Assembly (NCBI GenBank): GCA_947493495.1
Contig: CANLRN010000032.1
Coordinates: forward strand, 1-42,466
Source: an uncultured Aquimarina sp.
GTDB taxonomy: Bacteria; Bacteroidota; Bacteroidia; Flavobacteriales; Flavobacteriaceae
Direction: 5' to 3'
DNA: 42,466 bases
How positions within the stretch are numbered: the stretch's first letter is position 1; the number at the start of each line of letters is the position of its first letter. Positions 1 through 6,902 of the stretch are shown here, piece after piece. The notes beneath the pieces are model-generated. The model ran no database searches. It saw only the letters and a list, made by a program, of their open reading frames with translations, and was not told the origin of the DNA. The position numbers were made by a program, and so were the translations under genes.

Positions 1-204
1 TCTTCGCCTTTCTAAAATCATTTTTGTCGCTTTCTCTGGTGTTTTTCCTTCATTAAATAAATTTATGATCCATTCATTTAATGTAACCTCATAACTATCT
101 CCTTTGGCAAGGTTCTGGATAAAAACTTCTTTCTTCATATTTATTGATTCGATGATTAATGAAACGTATAGATTTCTTTTTTTGATTAATTTAGAATTTT
201 CCAT
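1..204 (-). CDS. Partial hypothetical protein, N-terminal 68 residues
   Basis: An open frame on the minus strand begins with ATG at 204 and runs without a stop off the left edge, so only the first 68 residues are visible. It begins MENSKLIKKRNLYVSLIIES and is rich in Lys, Glu and Ile, with no signal peptide or membrane segment. I do not recognise a family. It lies 40 bp downstream of the duplicated-repeat protein at 245-634 on the same strand, so the two may be co-transcribed. The real C-terminus and function cannot be judged from this window. Confidence 0.5.
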   Translation of the reverse strand, partial: MENSKLIKKRNLYVSLIIESINMKKEVFIQNLAKGDSYEVTLNEWIINLFNEGKTPEKATKMILERRR

Positions 205-244
205 AAGCTTTGTTTTTTTGGGATGTTAAGTATTCTGTTTTTGA

Positions 245-634
245 TTAGAATAGATTAATTTTTTTAATAAGAGAAAAGAGTATGTTTATTTGCTCACTAT
301 TTATTCTTCTACCATTATATAGGAAATGTCTTACCGTGCTTTTGAGAATTAATTCGTCATCAAATGAGTTTCGAACAATATAGCTTTGATTTTTCTTTAA
401 CCAATGTTCTACATTTTCTCTTTTTAAATTTTTCTTTAAATTAAAAGCCGTAAAATTTTTAATGAACTTGAATAAAATTAGTATTCGGTCATCATTTATT
501 TTGCGGTTTTCTTGAAGAAAATGTGTGACTGCGTTCTTTATTTCGAGTTCATTATCAATAGTTCTACTTTTAATGTATTTCTTATTTTTCTTCAACCAAT
601 TCTCGACTCGTATTCTTTTATTATTTGTATTCAT
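245..634 (-). CDS. Hypothetical protein made of two tandem ~50-residue repeats
   Basis: A 129-residue, lysine-rich, probably cytoplasmic protein of no family I recognise. It consists of two clearly related units. Residues about 11-60 contain ENWLKKNKKYI, a NAVTHFL segment and an ILFKFIK segment. Residues about 74-126 contain EHWLKKNQSYI, STVRHFL and ILFSLIK in the same order and spacing. Each unit reads as a small helical module (W-L-K-K, then a hydrophobic helix ending H-F-L, then I-L-F). The ATG at 634 is the only sensible start. The divergent neighbour is an XRE-like repressor with an operator candidate, so the pair may belong to a mobile or phage-derived module, but no integrase or phage structural gene is in view. 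Confidence 0.55.
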   Translation of the reverse strand: MNTNNKRIRVENWLKKNKKYIKSRTIDNELEIKNAVTHFLQENRKINDDRILILFKFIKNFTAFNLKKNLKRENVEHWLKKNQSYIVRNSFDDELILKSTVRHFLYNGRRINSEQINILFSLIKKINLF

Positions 635-849
635 GCTCTTTAATTAAAATACTTAATCATATATAAAGAAGCTCGAATATGGGGTAATCTTGCTTTAAAA
701 TGTACTATCTATTTGAAAACATATTATTCGATATCAAATCAATTAAATGGGAACTATTAGTTAATATATCATTCAATGATTAATGGTAATTCTTAATTCT
801 ATATATTTGTTTGATTACAAAGTAAATATACAAATATTTTAAGACAAAT

Positions 850-877
850 GAAGAATTTTGAAGAATAAATTCTTCAA
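850..877 (+). promoter_or_regulatory. Candidate operator: palindrome plus an extra half-site upstream of the repressor gene
   Basis: Positions 858-877 form a perfect inverted repeat, TTGAAGAAT-AA-ATTCTTCAA. A third copy of the half-site GAAGAAT lies at 850-856, exactly 10 bp (one helical turn) before the copy at 860-866. The block ends 13 bp before the ATG (891) of the XRE-like regulator. A -7-like box TATATTTG lies upstream at 802-809. Palindromic half-sites next to a repressor's own start suggest autoregulation; this is inference. Confidence 0.45.
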
Positions 878-890
878 TTTTCTGGTTTAT

Positions 891-1334
891 ATGGATACAT
901 TAAGAGATAGAATAGATTATATCAGGAAAGATTGTGGATTGAGTTATAAAAATCTTGCTGAGTTAGTAGGAGGGATTAGTGGGGATGGGCTTCGGAAGGC
1001 AATTAACAGAGGTTCAAAGAAAGATGAATTTTATGCTAAGCAAATAGCTATAAAAACTGGATATAATCAAAACTGGGTTCTTGAGGGCTTGGGGGAAAAG
1101 AAACCCATCACCATGAAAGAGATTCCAACTGAAGACTCCAGATTATTTCTGGTAAAAGATGGTACTAGGGTTCATATTGATGAAATAGTTGATTTCATGG
1201 AAGGGGACTATGATTTTTTAATAGAGAAGTCCTTGAAATATAAGTTCTTTATGGGAGATAAAACTAATACTTTAATGTATAAATTTTTTAAAGAGCACGG
1301 TATTCAAGTGAAGATCAACAATAAGGAGAATTGA
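891..1334 (+). CDS. XRE/phage-repressor-like helix-turn-helix regulator
   Basis: A 147-residue protein. Residues about 3-65 read as a helix-turn-helix of the XRE/CI type: an RIDYIRKDCGLSYKNLAELV segment, then a recognition region, then a YNQNWVLEGLG segment typical of Bacteroidetes phage-repressor-like proteins. The remaining ~80 residues are mixed charged/hydrophobic, without the Ser-Lys peptidase motif of LexA/CI proteins. I chose ATG 891. The frame extends upstream to a TTG at 858, but that would start inside the palindromic operator candidate and add an unlikely hydrophobic leader. It overlaps the 3' end of the convergent small gene by 20 bp. It probably represses its own gene and/or an accessory module; the target is unknown. 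Confidence 0.7.
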   Translation: MDTLRDRIDYIRKDCGLSYKNLAELVGGISGDGLRKAINRGSKKDEFYAKQIAIKTGYNQNWVLEGLGEKKPITMKEIPTEDSRLFLVKDGTRVHIDEIVDFMEGDYDFLIEKSLKYKFFMGDKTNTLMYKFFKEHGIQVKINNKEN

Positions 1335-1533
1335 AAGTAAAAGAAACTACCACATCAGGATTCTTACTTTTAAATATTTGAATTAAATCTAAAATAATAG
1401 CCTCGTCTTTCTCAACTTTTTCTTTTAAGTAATTTTCAATATCATCAGTTCTGCGCTGTGCAGTTCCACTCCTTAAAATGCCCAAATCTTTGAGTTTTTG
1501 CGCATTACTTTTACTCTTGTTATTACTCGCCAT
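1315..1533 (-). CDS. Small hypothetical protein, 72 residues
   Basis: A short Lys/Asp-rich protein starting at ATG 1533 (MASNNKSKSNAQ); the frame can be extended two codons to a TTG but the ATG is more likely. It has no signal peptide or membrane segment; the middle reads as an amphipathic helix (DDIENYLKEKVEKDEAIILD). The start lies 12 bp after the stop of the membrane-protein gene on the same strand, which suggests one operon with 1546-2367 and 2309-2497. Its 3' end overlaps the convergent HTH gene by 20 bp. Function unknown. Confidence 0.45.
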   Translation of the reverse strand: MASNNKSKSNAQKLKDLGILRSGTAQRRTDDIENYLKEKVEKDEAIILDLIQIFKSKNPDVVVSFTFNSPYC

Positions 1534-1545
1534 TTTCAAAATAAC

Positions 1546-2367
1546 TTATTCTATAATTTCTGAAATTTTATCGATCTCTTTATCATAAGACTTTATGAAA
1601 TCAACCTTTTGCTCTTCTGTAATGAATTTATCATTCACTTCAATTATAATAAAATCTAACGCCCTAGCCAGAGCATTTCTTAATTTATCATATTTGATAT
1701 ATTGGGTACTGAAGAAATTCTTTTGTAATATCCATACCACTATTTTATAAGTAATGTAACCTGCTATCAATAAACAACCAACGTAAATTGCCTGATGCAG
1801 TTCTTTTTTTGGATTTAAGACCCAGTAGATATAAGTTAGTGATGTTATGAAGGAGGATTGTGAAAGCAATTTGACTAGATCAGCTACATTGCTATACTTT
1901 TCCCTTTTTAAGAAAATGCTAACAATATATAAGATTAAGGAAAGGCAAAAAATGAACACAGGCAAACCTAAACTACCTAGAAATGCGTTTAAGTGTTTGA
2001 ATCCACTTATTTTGTATTCTTTTTTTATCTTATTAAGAGTTGCGTAGGCTGAATTGGATTTTTCCGCTTTTATTTGATAAGTTTCAAGCAGCTTTGATGC
2101 ATTTTGTCTAAAATCCTTTGGTGTTATATCATTTTTGAGATGGCTTTCAAGGAGTAACAAAATTTCATCACGAGTCTTGTCTCTATCTTTTCTAAAAGAA
2201 GTATTATTTTTTCTAGCAGTTTCTATTTCTGCTGGTTTAGTTTCAGTGATAAGTTGAGAAAAGGCTGCAATGATTGCGATCATTACAACCCCTATAACAA
2301 ATGCTTTTCTAATTGTAGTCCTCGTCGTCGTCGTCTCCTCCGCTATTTCCGATTGTTCCAACATCAT
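1546..2367 (-). CDS. Hypothetical membrane protein with about four transmembrane segments
   Basis: A 273-residue protein of unknown family. One hydrophobic segment lies near residues 24-42, then a charged, probably helical stretch (about 45-120) with several Lys/Glu-rich blocks, then hydrophobic segments near 125-150, 165-183 and 190-213, then a charged C-terminal tail rich in Asp, Glu and Lys. The first ATG (2367) lies inside the preceding lipoprotein gene, overlapping it by 59 bp in another frame. The codons producing TTTT in this protein also encode the DDDD tail of the lipoprotein. A later start near 2285 would avoid the overlap but would cut into the first membrane segment. The gene sits in an apparent three-gene operon with the lipoprotein and the small gene at 1315-1533. 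Confidence 0.55.
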   Translation of the reverse strand: MMLEQSEIAEETTTTRTTIRKAFVIGVVMIAIIAAFSQLITETKPAEIETARKNNTSFRKDRDKTRDEILLLLESHLKNDITPKDFRQNASKLLETYQIKAEKSNSAYATLNKIKKEYKISGFKHLNAFLGSLGLPVFIFCLSLILYIVSIFLKREKYSNVADLVKLLSQSSFITSLTYIYWVLNPKKELHQAIYVGCLLIAGYITYKIVVWILQKNFFSTQYIKYDKLRNALARALDFIIIEVNDKFITEEQKVDFIKSYDKEIDKISEIIE

Positions 2368-2497
2368 CTTTATCTGTACTTTGAGTTTCTAAATTATATC
2401 CTTGCTCATCTTCTATTTCTGAAGTCTCGCAAGAAGTAAAAATGTTTAGTGCTAAAAATAGTAAAGAAAGTGTTACAATTGATTTTTTTAAGTTCAT
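2309..2497 (-). CDS. Small acidic lipoprotein, 62 residues
   Basis: The start is ATG 2497 (an upstream TTG extends the frame by seven residues). The first 22 residues form a lipoprotein signal: Lys-Lys, then hydrophobic VTLSLLFLALNIF, then TSC as the lipobox. The mature part after the Cys is only about 40 residues, strongly acidic and low in complexity, ending GGDDDDEDYN. It should be a lipid-anchored exported peptide. I know no function for it. It overlaps the N-terminus of the downstream membrane protein by 59 bp, so the two are likely translated in a linked way. Confidence 0.5.
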   Translation of the reverse strand: MNLKKSIVTLSLLFLALNIFTSCETSEIEDEQGYNLETQSTDKDDVGTIGNSGGDDDDEDYN

Positions 2498-2613
2498 GTT
2501 GTTAAATTTAAGGTTCAAATTATTTTTTTGTTATTCTATAATTATTTGATATTCAGGTAAATTTATGGAGATATTTTAATTATTTGGTTATCAAAAAAAT
2601 TTTATTTTCATGG

Positions 2614-2621
2614 TACATTTG
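2614..2621 (+). promoter_or_regulatory. Bacteroidetes -7 box (TACATTTG) without an annotated gene
   Basis: TACATTTG followed by C matches the TAnnTTTG -7 consensus of Bacteroidetes promoters. No TTG element sits at the usual 19-21 bp upstream spacing (the nearest, 2584-2586, is 27 bp away), so the promoter is weakly supported. It points into the gene-poor stretch that ends in the hairpin at 2900-2940. Confidence 0.3.
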
Positions 2622-2899
2622 CGCCTTTTTTTAAGCTAATTTCCCTTGTTTTTAGGTAATATTTAACATTTATTTTGTGCGAAAATGCTAACTAAGAGCA
2701 ATTTGATGAGAAAAGTTAAGTCTATTTATCTGCATATAGCTGATTATCAATAAAGTAAAAAGCATATAAATAATACGTTTTTACCGTATATAAATTTAAT
2801 TACATTAAATACTGTAGGAAAATTACGAATAACTTATTTTCTAATTAATGAGAGTGACTTGTATTTAATTTAATACAAAATAAATGAAATTATCGATGT

Positions 2900-2940
2900 A
2901 CTCTGTAATAGTAGTCCTTTACAGATTTCTATTACAGAGT
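2900..2940 (+). terminator. Intrinsic-terminator-like hairpin
   Basis: The arms ACTCTGTAATAG (2900-2911) and CTATTACAGAGT (2929-2940) are perfectly complementary over 12 bp around a 17-base loop. On the plus strand they are followed by AATATTTTTTAAT. The T-run is on the plus-strand side only, so it would end a plus-strand transcript, although no plus-strand gene is annotated between 1334 and here. Confidence 0.4.
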
Positions 2941-3144
2941 AATATTTTTTAATAAAACAAATAGTAATACCTTTGATATCATAGACGAATGATGGCTTTC
3001 TAAAGGGAGAATAAAATATTTTAAAGTATGTTTTATACGATAAAATTGATTTGAAATTTAACCTATGTTTAACCTGTAAATTTTATTTTATTTATAATAA
3101 CTTATATATCAGTTATTTAATTACAATATTATAATTTATTAATT

Positions 3145-3188
3145 AGCCTGTCGAAGGGTTTTTGTACTATAATTTACTTCGACAGGCT
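3145..3188. repeat. Inverted repeat with CCTGTCGAAG arms
   Basis: AGCCTGTCGAAG (3145-3156) and CTTCGACAGGCT (3177-3188) are perfect 12-bp inverted arms around a 20-base AT-rich spacer. They are much richer in GC than their surroundings. The right arm continues CAGTGTAACA. Strings of this kind recur between genes in flavobacterial genomes as I recall them, so this is probably a REP-like intergenic repeat; only one copy is visible here. Confidence 0.5.
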
Positions 3189-3267
3189 CAGTGTAACAAA
3201 ATAGGTGTTTTTTGAGCTTAACTTAACGACATTGAATAATCTGGATATACTCGTATGATTCTAATGA

Positions 3268-3678
3268 TTATAATTTTCTTTCAGATTCATTAATAGAAAG
3301 ATCGTTAATACTAGCATATCTTTTTTTCATATATCCATTTTTATCAAACTCCCAGTTTTCATTTCCATACGCTCTGAACCAATCTCCTGATTTATTTTGA
3401 TATTCATATTCAAACCGAACTGCAATACGATTTTCATGATATACCCATAATTCTTTTTTGAGCTTATACTGTAATTCTGTAGCCCATTTATTTTTTAGAA
3501 AATCTGTTATTTCTTCTCTTCCATTAAGAAAAGTATTGCGATTTCTCCATTCTGTATCTATTGTATATGCTAATGCTACTTTTTCTGGATTCTTACTATT
3601 CCATGCGTCTTCTGCAGCTTGTACTTTTTTAATTGCTGTTTCTAAGGTAAAAGGAGGTAAAGGATGCTTTTGTTCCAT
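3268..3678 (-). CDS. DUF1348 family protein (NTF2/SnoaL-like fold)
   Basis: A 136-residue cytoplasmic protein matching the DUF1348 family along its length. It has the [20 protein letters not shown] opening, the [14 protein letters not shown] segment and the conserved tail block with [13 protein letters not shown] and the ASINDL ending. The family has the NTF2/SnoaL cone fold with a buried pocket; its biochemical role is not established. Length is normal for the family and the ATG at 3678 begins the conserved region directly. It is separated from the sugar-acid operon upstream by 417 bp and appears to be a single gene. Confidence 0.85.
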   Translation of the reverse strand: MEQKHPLPPFTLETAIKKVQAAEDAWNSKNPEKVALAYTIDTEWRNRNTFLNGREEITDFLKNKWATELQYKLKKELWVYHENRIAVRFEYEYQNKSGDWFRAYGNENWEFDKNGYMKKRYASINDLSINESERKL

Positions 3679-4095
3679 GAGCTTGTGAGTTAGTTTTAAA
3701 TACTACCAATTTATATATCAAAATATTAAAAATCTATTTCTTAATGTAATCCCCCAAGGTTTTATAAAAGAAATACGTATAACAAAATGACTTATATTTA
3801 TACTAGTTTGTCTACATAAATTTATTTTCCTTAATATTTTATTAAAAAAATTAAAAATCTAAATATATTTCTGGATAAAAAATATTTTTCATCCCCTTTA
3901 TTCATAGTATCGACTTCTTTTGTAAAAAAAGAAATCTACCTGTTTTTATGCACGAGTTATAGGAATGAAGTGGTTTAAGTAAAAATAGTGGTTTTGTGTT
4001 CAGATGAAAAAAGTTTAAACCACTTCTATATGTGCTCAGATATATCGAAATATCTTCACTTTTATTTTTTCTTCATCAAACAATACTATTACTAA
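3679..4095. other. 417-bp intergenic region downstream of the sugar-acid operon
   Basis: No coding frame is supported. It holds the 3' region of the minus-strand aldolase gene, with a long stem-loop at 3967-4026, and the 5' region of the DUF1348 gene. No clear TAnnTTTG box was found on the minus strand upstream of 3678. Confidence 0.5.
3967..4026. repeat. Stem-loop with 12-bp arms downstream of the aldolase gene
   Basis: GAAGTGGTTTAA (3967-3978) pairs perfectly with TTAAACCACTTC (4015-4026) across a 36-base loop. It lies 70 bp beyond the stop of the last gene of the operon. No T-run follows on the minus strand, so it is a poor Rho-independent terminator. It could protect the 3' end of the mRNA or be a small palindromic repeat. 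Confidence 0.35.
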
Positions 4096-4731
4096 TTAAT
4101 ATTCTTTACAGATGGATATCATTTTTCTGGCAGTATTCTTTATATCATCGACTGTATTATTTTTATCCAAAGTAGTTAATTCTCCTCCTACACCAACACC
4201 TTGAATGCCAGCCTGAAACCATTCTTTGATATTATGCAATCCTATTCCGCCAACAGCAAATAATGTTATCTCATTAAGTGGACCACGAATCGCTTTATAA
4301 TATGGAATCCCAAAACTTTGGATGGCAGAAGGGAATAATTTTATGACATCTGCTCCTGCTTCATTAGCAGCACAAATTTCTGTAGGTGTTAGTGCTCCCA
4401 TCAATACTGGCAATCCATGGGTATGCGCATACCTTATCACTTCGGTATTTGTATTTGGCGTAACAACAAATTGCGCTCCTGCTTCTACTGCTTTTTTTGC
4501 TAAAGCTAGATTAGTAATTGTCCCCGCACCTATTAAAACATCTGGATATTGTTTCCTAGCTTTCTTTATTTCTTCATAAAACCCTACAGTATTCGAAGTT
4601 ACCTCTAGAGCTTTGATGCCTGAACTCACTAAAGCTTCTATGATTATAGAAACATTAGATTGAGATTTTGATCTGATAATTGCTATTAGTTTTTCTTGTG
4701 CAATTATTGCTAATTTTTCTTGTCTATTCAT
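4096..4731 (-). CDS. eda: 2-keto-3-deoxy-6-phosphogluconate/galactonate aldolase (KDPG/KHG aldolase family)
   Basis: A class I aldolase that would split 2-keto-3-deoxy-6-phospho-gluconate or -galactonate into pyruvate and glyceraldehyde-3-phosphate in the cytoplasm. The 211 residues are full length for the family. Visible landmarks are the first strand ending IIR (Arg20), LEVT with Glu43, GAGTI (69-72), VVTPNT (89-94), and DVIKLFPS with the Schiff-base Lys131, followed by the phosphate-binding GG motifs near 175-200. The ATG overlaps the kinase stop by 4 bp (4728-4731), so translation is coupled. The preceding dehydratase looks galactonate-like, so the natural substrate is probably the galacto isomer (KDPGal), which this family can also use. 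Confidence 0.88.
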   Translation of the reverse strand: MNRQEKLAIIAQEKLIAIIRSKSQSNVSIIIEALVSSGIKALEVTSNTVGFYEEIKKARKQYPDVLIGAGTITNLALAKKAVEAGAQFVVTPNTNTEVIRYAHTHGLPVLMGALTPTEICAANEAGADVIKLFPSAIQSFGIPYYKAIRGPLNEITLFAVGGIGLHNIKEWFQAGIQGVGVGGELTTLDKNNTVDDIKNTARKMISICKEY

Positions 4732-5735
4732 CGTAGTACGTGTCCTGATGTTAGTCCATTAACAATGGATAAAATTTCTTCTTGGGTACTAGTGTGCTGA
4801 TCTCCATATATGGTGTGTTTTAAAGCAAAAGCTGCAGTACCAAACTCTATTATTTGTTCTTCATTCCAAGCCTTATTTATCGCATGTAGACAAGCAGCGG
4901 CAAAGGCATCACCTGTTCCAAAACGATCTAAAATCCCTACTGTATATGTATTAGATAGTACATTCCCTTTTGGAGAAGAAAAAACCGCTTGTAACTCGTT
5001 AGTACTCGCAGAAATATGATTTCTTATTGTAAAAGCATAGTTTTTTATTCCAAATTGTTCTTTAGCTTTTTCTATAACCTCGAGTGTTCCTTCTAGCGCA
5101 TCTTTAGAATCAGGTTGAATATTATGTACATCGTTCAAAGCTCCTGTATTTCCAAAAAGAATATCGGTCATTGACAATACCTCATCGAATATAATACGAG
5201 CTTCTGAGCTATTACTCCATAATTTTCGACGGTAATTCATATCAAAAGCAACAATTACTCCTTGTTTTTTTGCTTCTCGGACACACTTTAGTAATTCTTT
5301 GGCGCACTGAGCAGACAAAGCTGCCGTAATTCCTGATACAAACACATACTTTTGCCCTTTCAATATTGTACTCCAGTCAAATTCGTCCTCCTTTATTTTA
5401 CTAAAAACAGAACCTTTACGATCATAAATCACACTAGAAGGTCTAATTGATGCTCCTATTTCAATAAAATAAGTCCCTATTCTTCCCTCTCCTCGAACTA
5501 TCTTTTTTGTATCTATCCCATATTTATTTAGGGATTGAATTGCATTATTTCCAACTGCGTGATCTGGTAATTTTGTAACAAACGACACTTTGTTTCCTAA
5601 TACAGCTAATGCACTAGCTACATTAGATTCTGATCCTGCAAAATCAACATTAAATCCATTAGCTGTTTGCAATTTCTCTCCGTGCAATGACGGTGTTAAC
5701 CGAAGCATTATCTCTCCAAAGGTGACAAAACTCAT
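4728..5735 (-). CDS. kdgK: 2-keto-3-deoxy-gluconate/galactonate kinase (PfkB family)
   Basis: A 335-residue ribokinase/PfkB sugar kinase. The early FGEIMLRLTP segment, the DFAGSESNVA sugar-binding segment (31-40), the DMNYRRKLW block (165-173) and the C-terminal PfkB signature DRFGTGDAF (270-278) with catalytic Asp276 are all present. DMNYRRKLW is characteristic of 2-dehydro-3-deoxygluconokinases. It would phosphorylate the 2-keto-3-deoxy sugar acid made by the upstream dehydratase, feeding the aldolase whose start overlaps its stop. It follows the dehydratase gene after 12 bp, well inside one operon. KDG against KDGal specificity cannot be read from the sequence. Confidence 0.88.
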   Translation of the reverse strand: MSFVTFGEIMLRLTPSLHGEKLQTANGFNVDFAGSESNVASALAVLGNKVSFVTKLPDHAVGNNAIQSLNKYGIDTKKIVRGEGRIGTYFIEIGASIRPSSVIYDRKGSVFSKIKEDEFDWSTILKGQKYVFVSGITAALSAQCAKELLKCVREAKKQGVIVAFDMNYRRKLWSNSSEARIIFDEVLSMTDILFGNTGALNDVHNIQPDSKDALEGTLEVIEKAKEQFGIKNYAFTIRNHISASTNELQAVFSSPKGNVLSNTYTVGILDRFGTGDAFAAACLHAINKAWNEEQIIEFGTAAFALKHTIYGDQHTSTQEEILSIVNGLTSGHVLR

Positions 5736-5747
5736 ATTCTCTTTTTT

Positions 5748-6902
5748 TTACCAATTCGTGTAAGAACCATCTTTTTTATACAAATGCGGGGTTTCTTTGA
5801 TTTCAAAAGTTGATTGCATCGCCAATTCTTCATTAAACGTTACTCCCAAGCCTGGCCCATCAGGGATTTGATAACAAGCTCCATTGATTGTAGGCTGGGT
5901 GGGATAAAATTTTTCGCTATTCGTACCACACCATTCTACAGGTGTATTAATTTCTTCTAACCAAGCTACATTAGGCGAAGCTGCTAACATATGTATTGTA
6001 GCTGCTGTACATATTGGCCCTAAGGGATTGTGCGGCATTAGATCTATATAGTTTGTTTCTGCCATAGCCGCTACTTTCATAGCTTCAGTCAATCCTCCTA
6101 CATTACACACATCTACTCGAGCATACTGGGTAATTTGATCTTTTAAATAAGGCCAAAACTGCCATTTACTTGCAAATTCTTCGCCTAAGGCCAAAGGTAC
6201 ATTGATCATTTTTCTAAGTTGTTGATATACTTGCGGATTTTCATCTCGTATAGGCTCTTCTAAAAAGTCAAGAGTCCCTGCTGGCATCCTATTGATAAAA
6301 GAAACCGTTTCTGGTACGGTTAACCTATGATGATAATCCATACCAATAGTCATCTCATTTCCCATTTCTTTTCTCAAGGCTGGTAACCACGCTACTAAGT
6401 TTGCCATAGATTTTCTAGCCACATAAGGTGCAGAACCTTCACTTGCTTCATATAATCGAATGGCAGAAAAACCTGTTTTTTTTAGCTTTTGTGCCTTGGT
6501 TATTAATTCATCTTTGGATTCGAATTTTAAAGACGCAAAGCATTCTATATGATCTCGTTGCTTACCGCCCAATAATTCGTATACAGGAACTTGTAATAAT
6601 TTCCCTTTGATGTCATGTAATGCGATATCAATTGCCGAAATTGCTGCTGTTAATACACGTCCTCCTTCAAAATATTGACTTCTGTACATTTCTTGCCAGA
6701 GTGCCCCTATACGCCTTGGATCTTTACCTTCTAAAAAATGAGCATAATGTTTTACCGCTCCTACTACCGCTAGTTCTCGACCGCTTAATCCTGATGCTCC
6801 CCATCCATACAGGTCTCTTTCATTGGTTTCTACTTTAATTACAAGTTGATTTCCATTTTCTACACGTACAGGATATGTTTTTATATCGGTTATTTTGATC
6901 AT
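5748..6902 (-). CDS. dgoD: Galactonate dehydratase-like enzyme (mandelate racemase/enolase superfamily)
   Basis: A 384-residue enolase-superfamily enzyme with a DgoD-like layout, expected to dehydrate D-galactonate to 2-keto-3-deoxygalactonate. By alignment from memory with E. coli DgoD, the Mg ligands are Asp189 (in MDYHHR), Glu215 (LEEP) and Glu241 (LGEE). The catalytic histidines are His191 and His291, the latter in MPHNPLGPICTAA, close to the DgoD motif. The C-terminus ends DGSYTNW, like the DgoD tail. The start overlaps the transporter stop by 4 bp (6899-6902). Related enolase-superfamily enzymes act on other acids, including 3,6-anhydrogalactonate cycloisomerases from red-algal sugar pathways. 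The substrate is therefore probable rather than certain. Confidence 0.8.
   Translation of the reverse strand: MIKITDIKTYPVRVENGNQLVIKVETNERDLYGWGASGLSGRELAVVGAVKHYAHFLEGKDPRRIGALWQEMYRSQYFEGGRVLTAAISAIDIALHDIKGKLLQVPVYELLGGKQRDHIECFASLKFESKDELITKAQKLKKTGFSAIRLYEASEGSAPYVARKSMANLVAWLPALRKEMGNEMTIGMDYHHRLTVPETVSFINRMPAGTLDFLEEPIRDENPQVYQQLRKMINVPLALGEEFASKWQFWPYLKDQITQYARVDVCNVGGLTEAMKVAAMAETNYIDLMPHNPLGPICTAATIHMLAASPNVAWLEEINTPVEWCGTNSEKFYPTQPTINGACYQIPDGPGLGVTFNEELAMQSTFEIKETPHLYKKDGSYTNW

Larger units (their letters stand above)
2498..3267. other. 770-bp gene-poor region with promoter-like box and two hairpins
   Basis: No convincing gene of normal size is present. The stretch is very AT-rich and holds a -7-like box at 2614-2621 (plus strand), a 22-codon ATG frame at 2685-2753, a terminator-like hairpin at 2900-2940 and a GC-richer inverted repeat at 3145-3188. 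It also carries the promoter of the minus-strand lipoprotein operon and the downstream region of the DUF1348 gene, although no good minus-strand promoter box was found. Confidence 0.5.

Noticed and set aside
858..890. TTG start extending the HTH regulator by 11 residues
   Set aside because: The TTG is the first base of a perfect palindrome that looks like an operator, and the extra residues are an unlikely hydrophobic leader; ATG 891 begins the HTH domain directly.
2685..2753. 22-codon ATG frame in the gene-poor stretch
   Set aside because: Too short to support alone; no homology or ribosome-binding evidence. Mentioned only as part of the possible transcript finding.
4322..4579. Plus-strand 85-codon frame within the aldolase gene
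   Set aside because: It lies entirely opposite a conserved, full-length aldolase and has no recognisable domain; the same applies to the other long frames opposite conserved genes.
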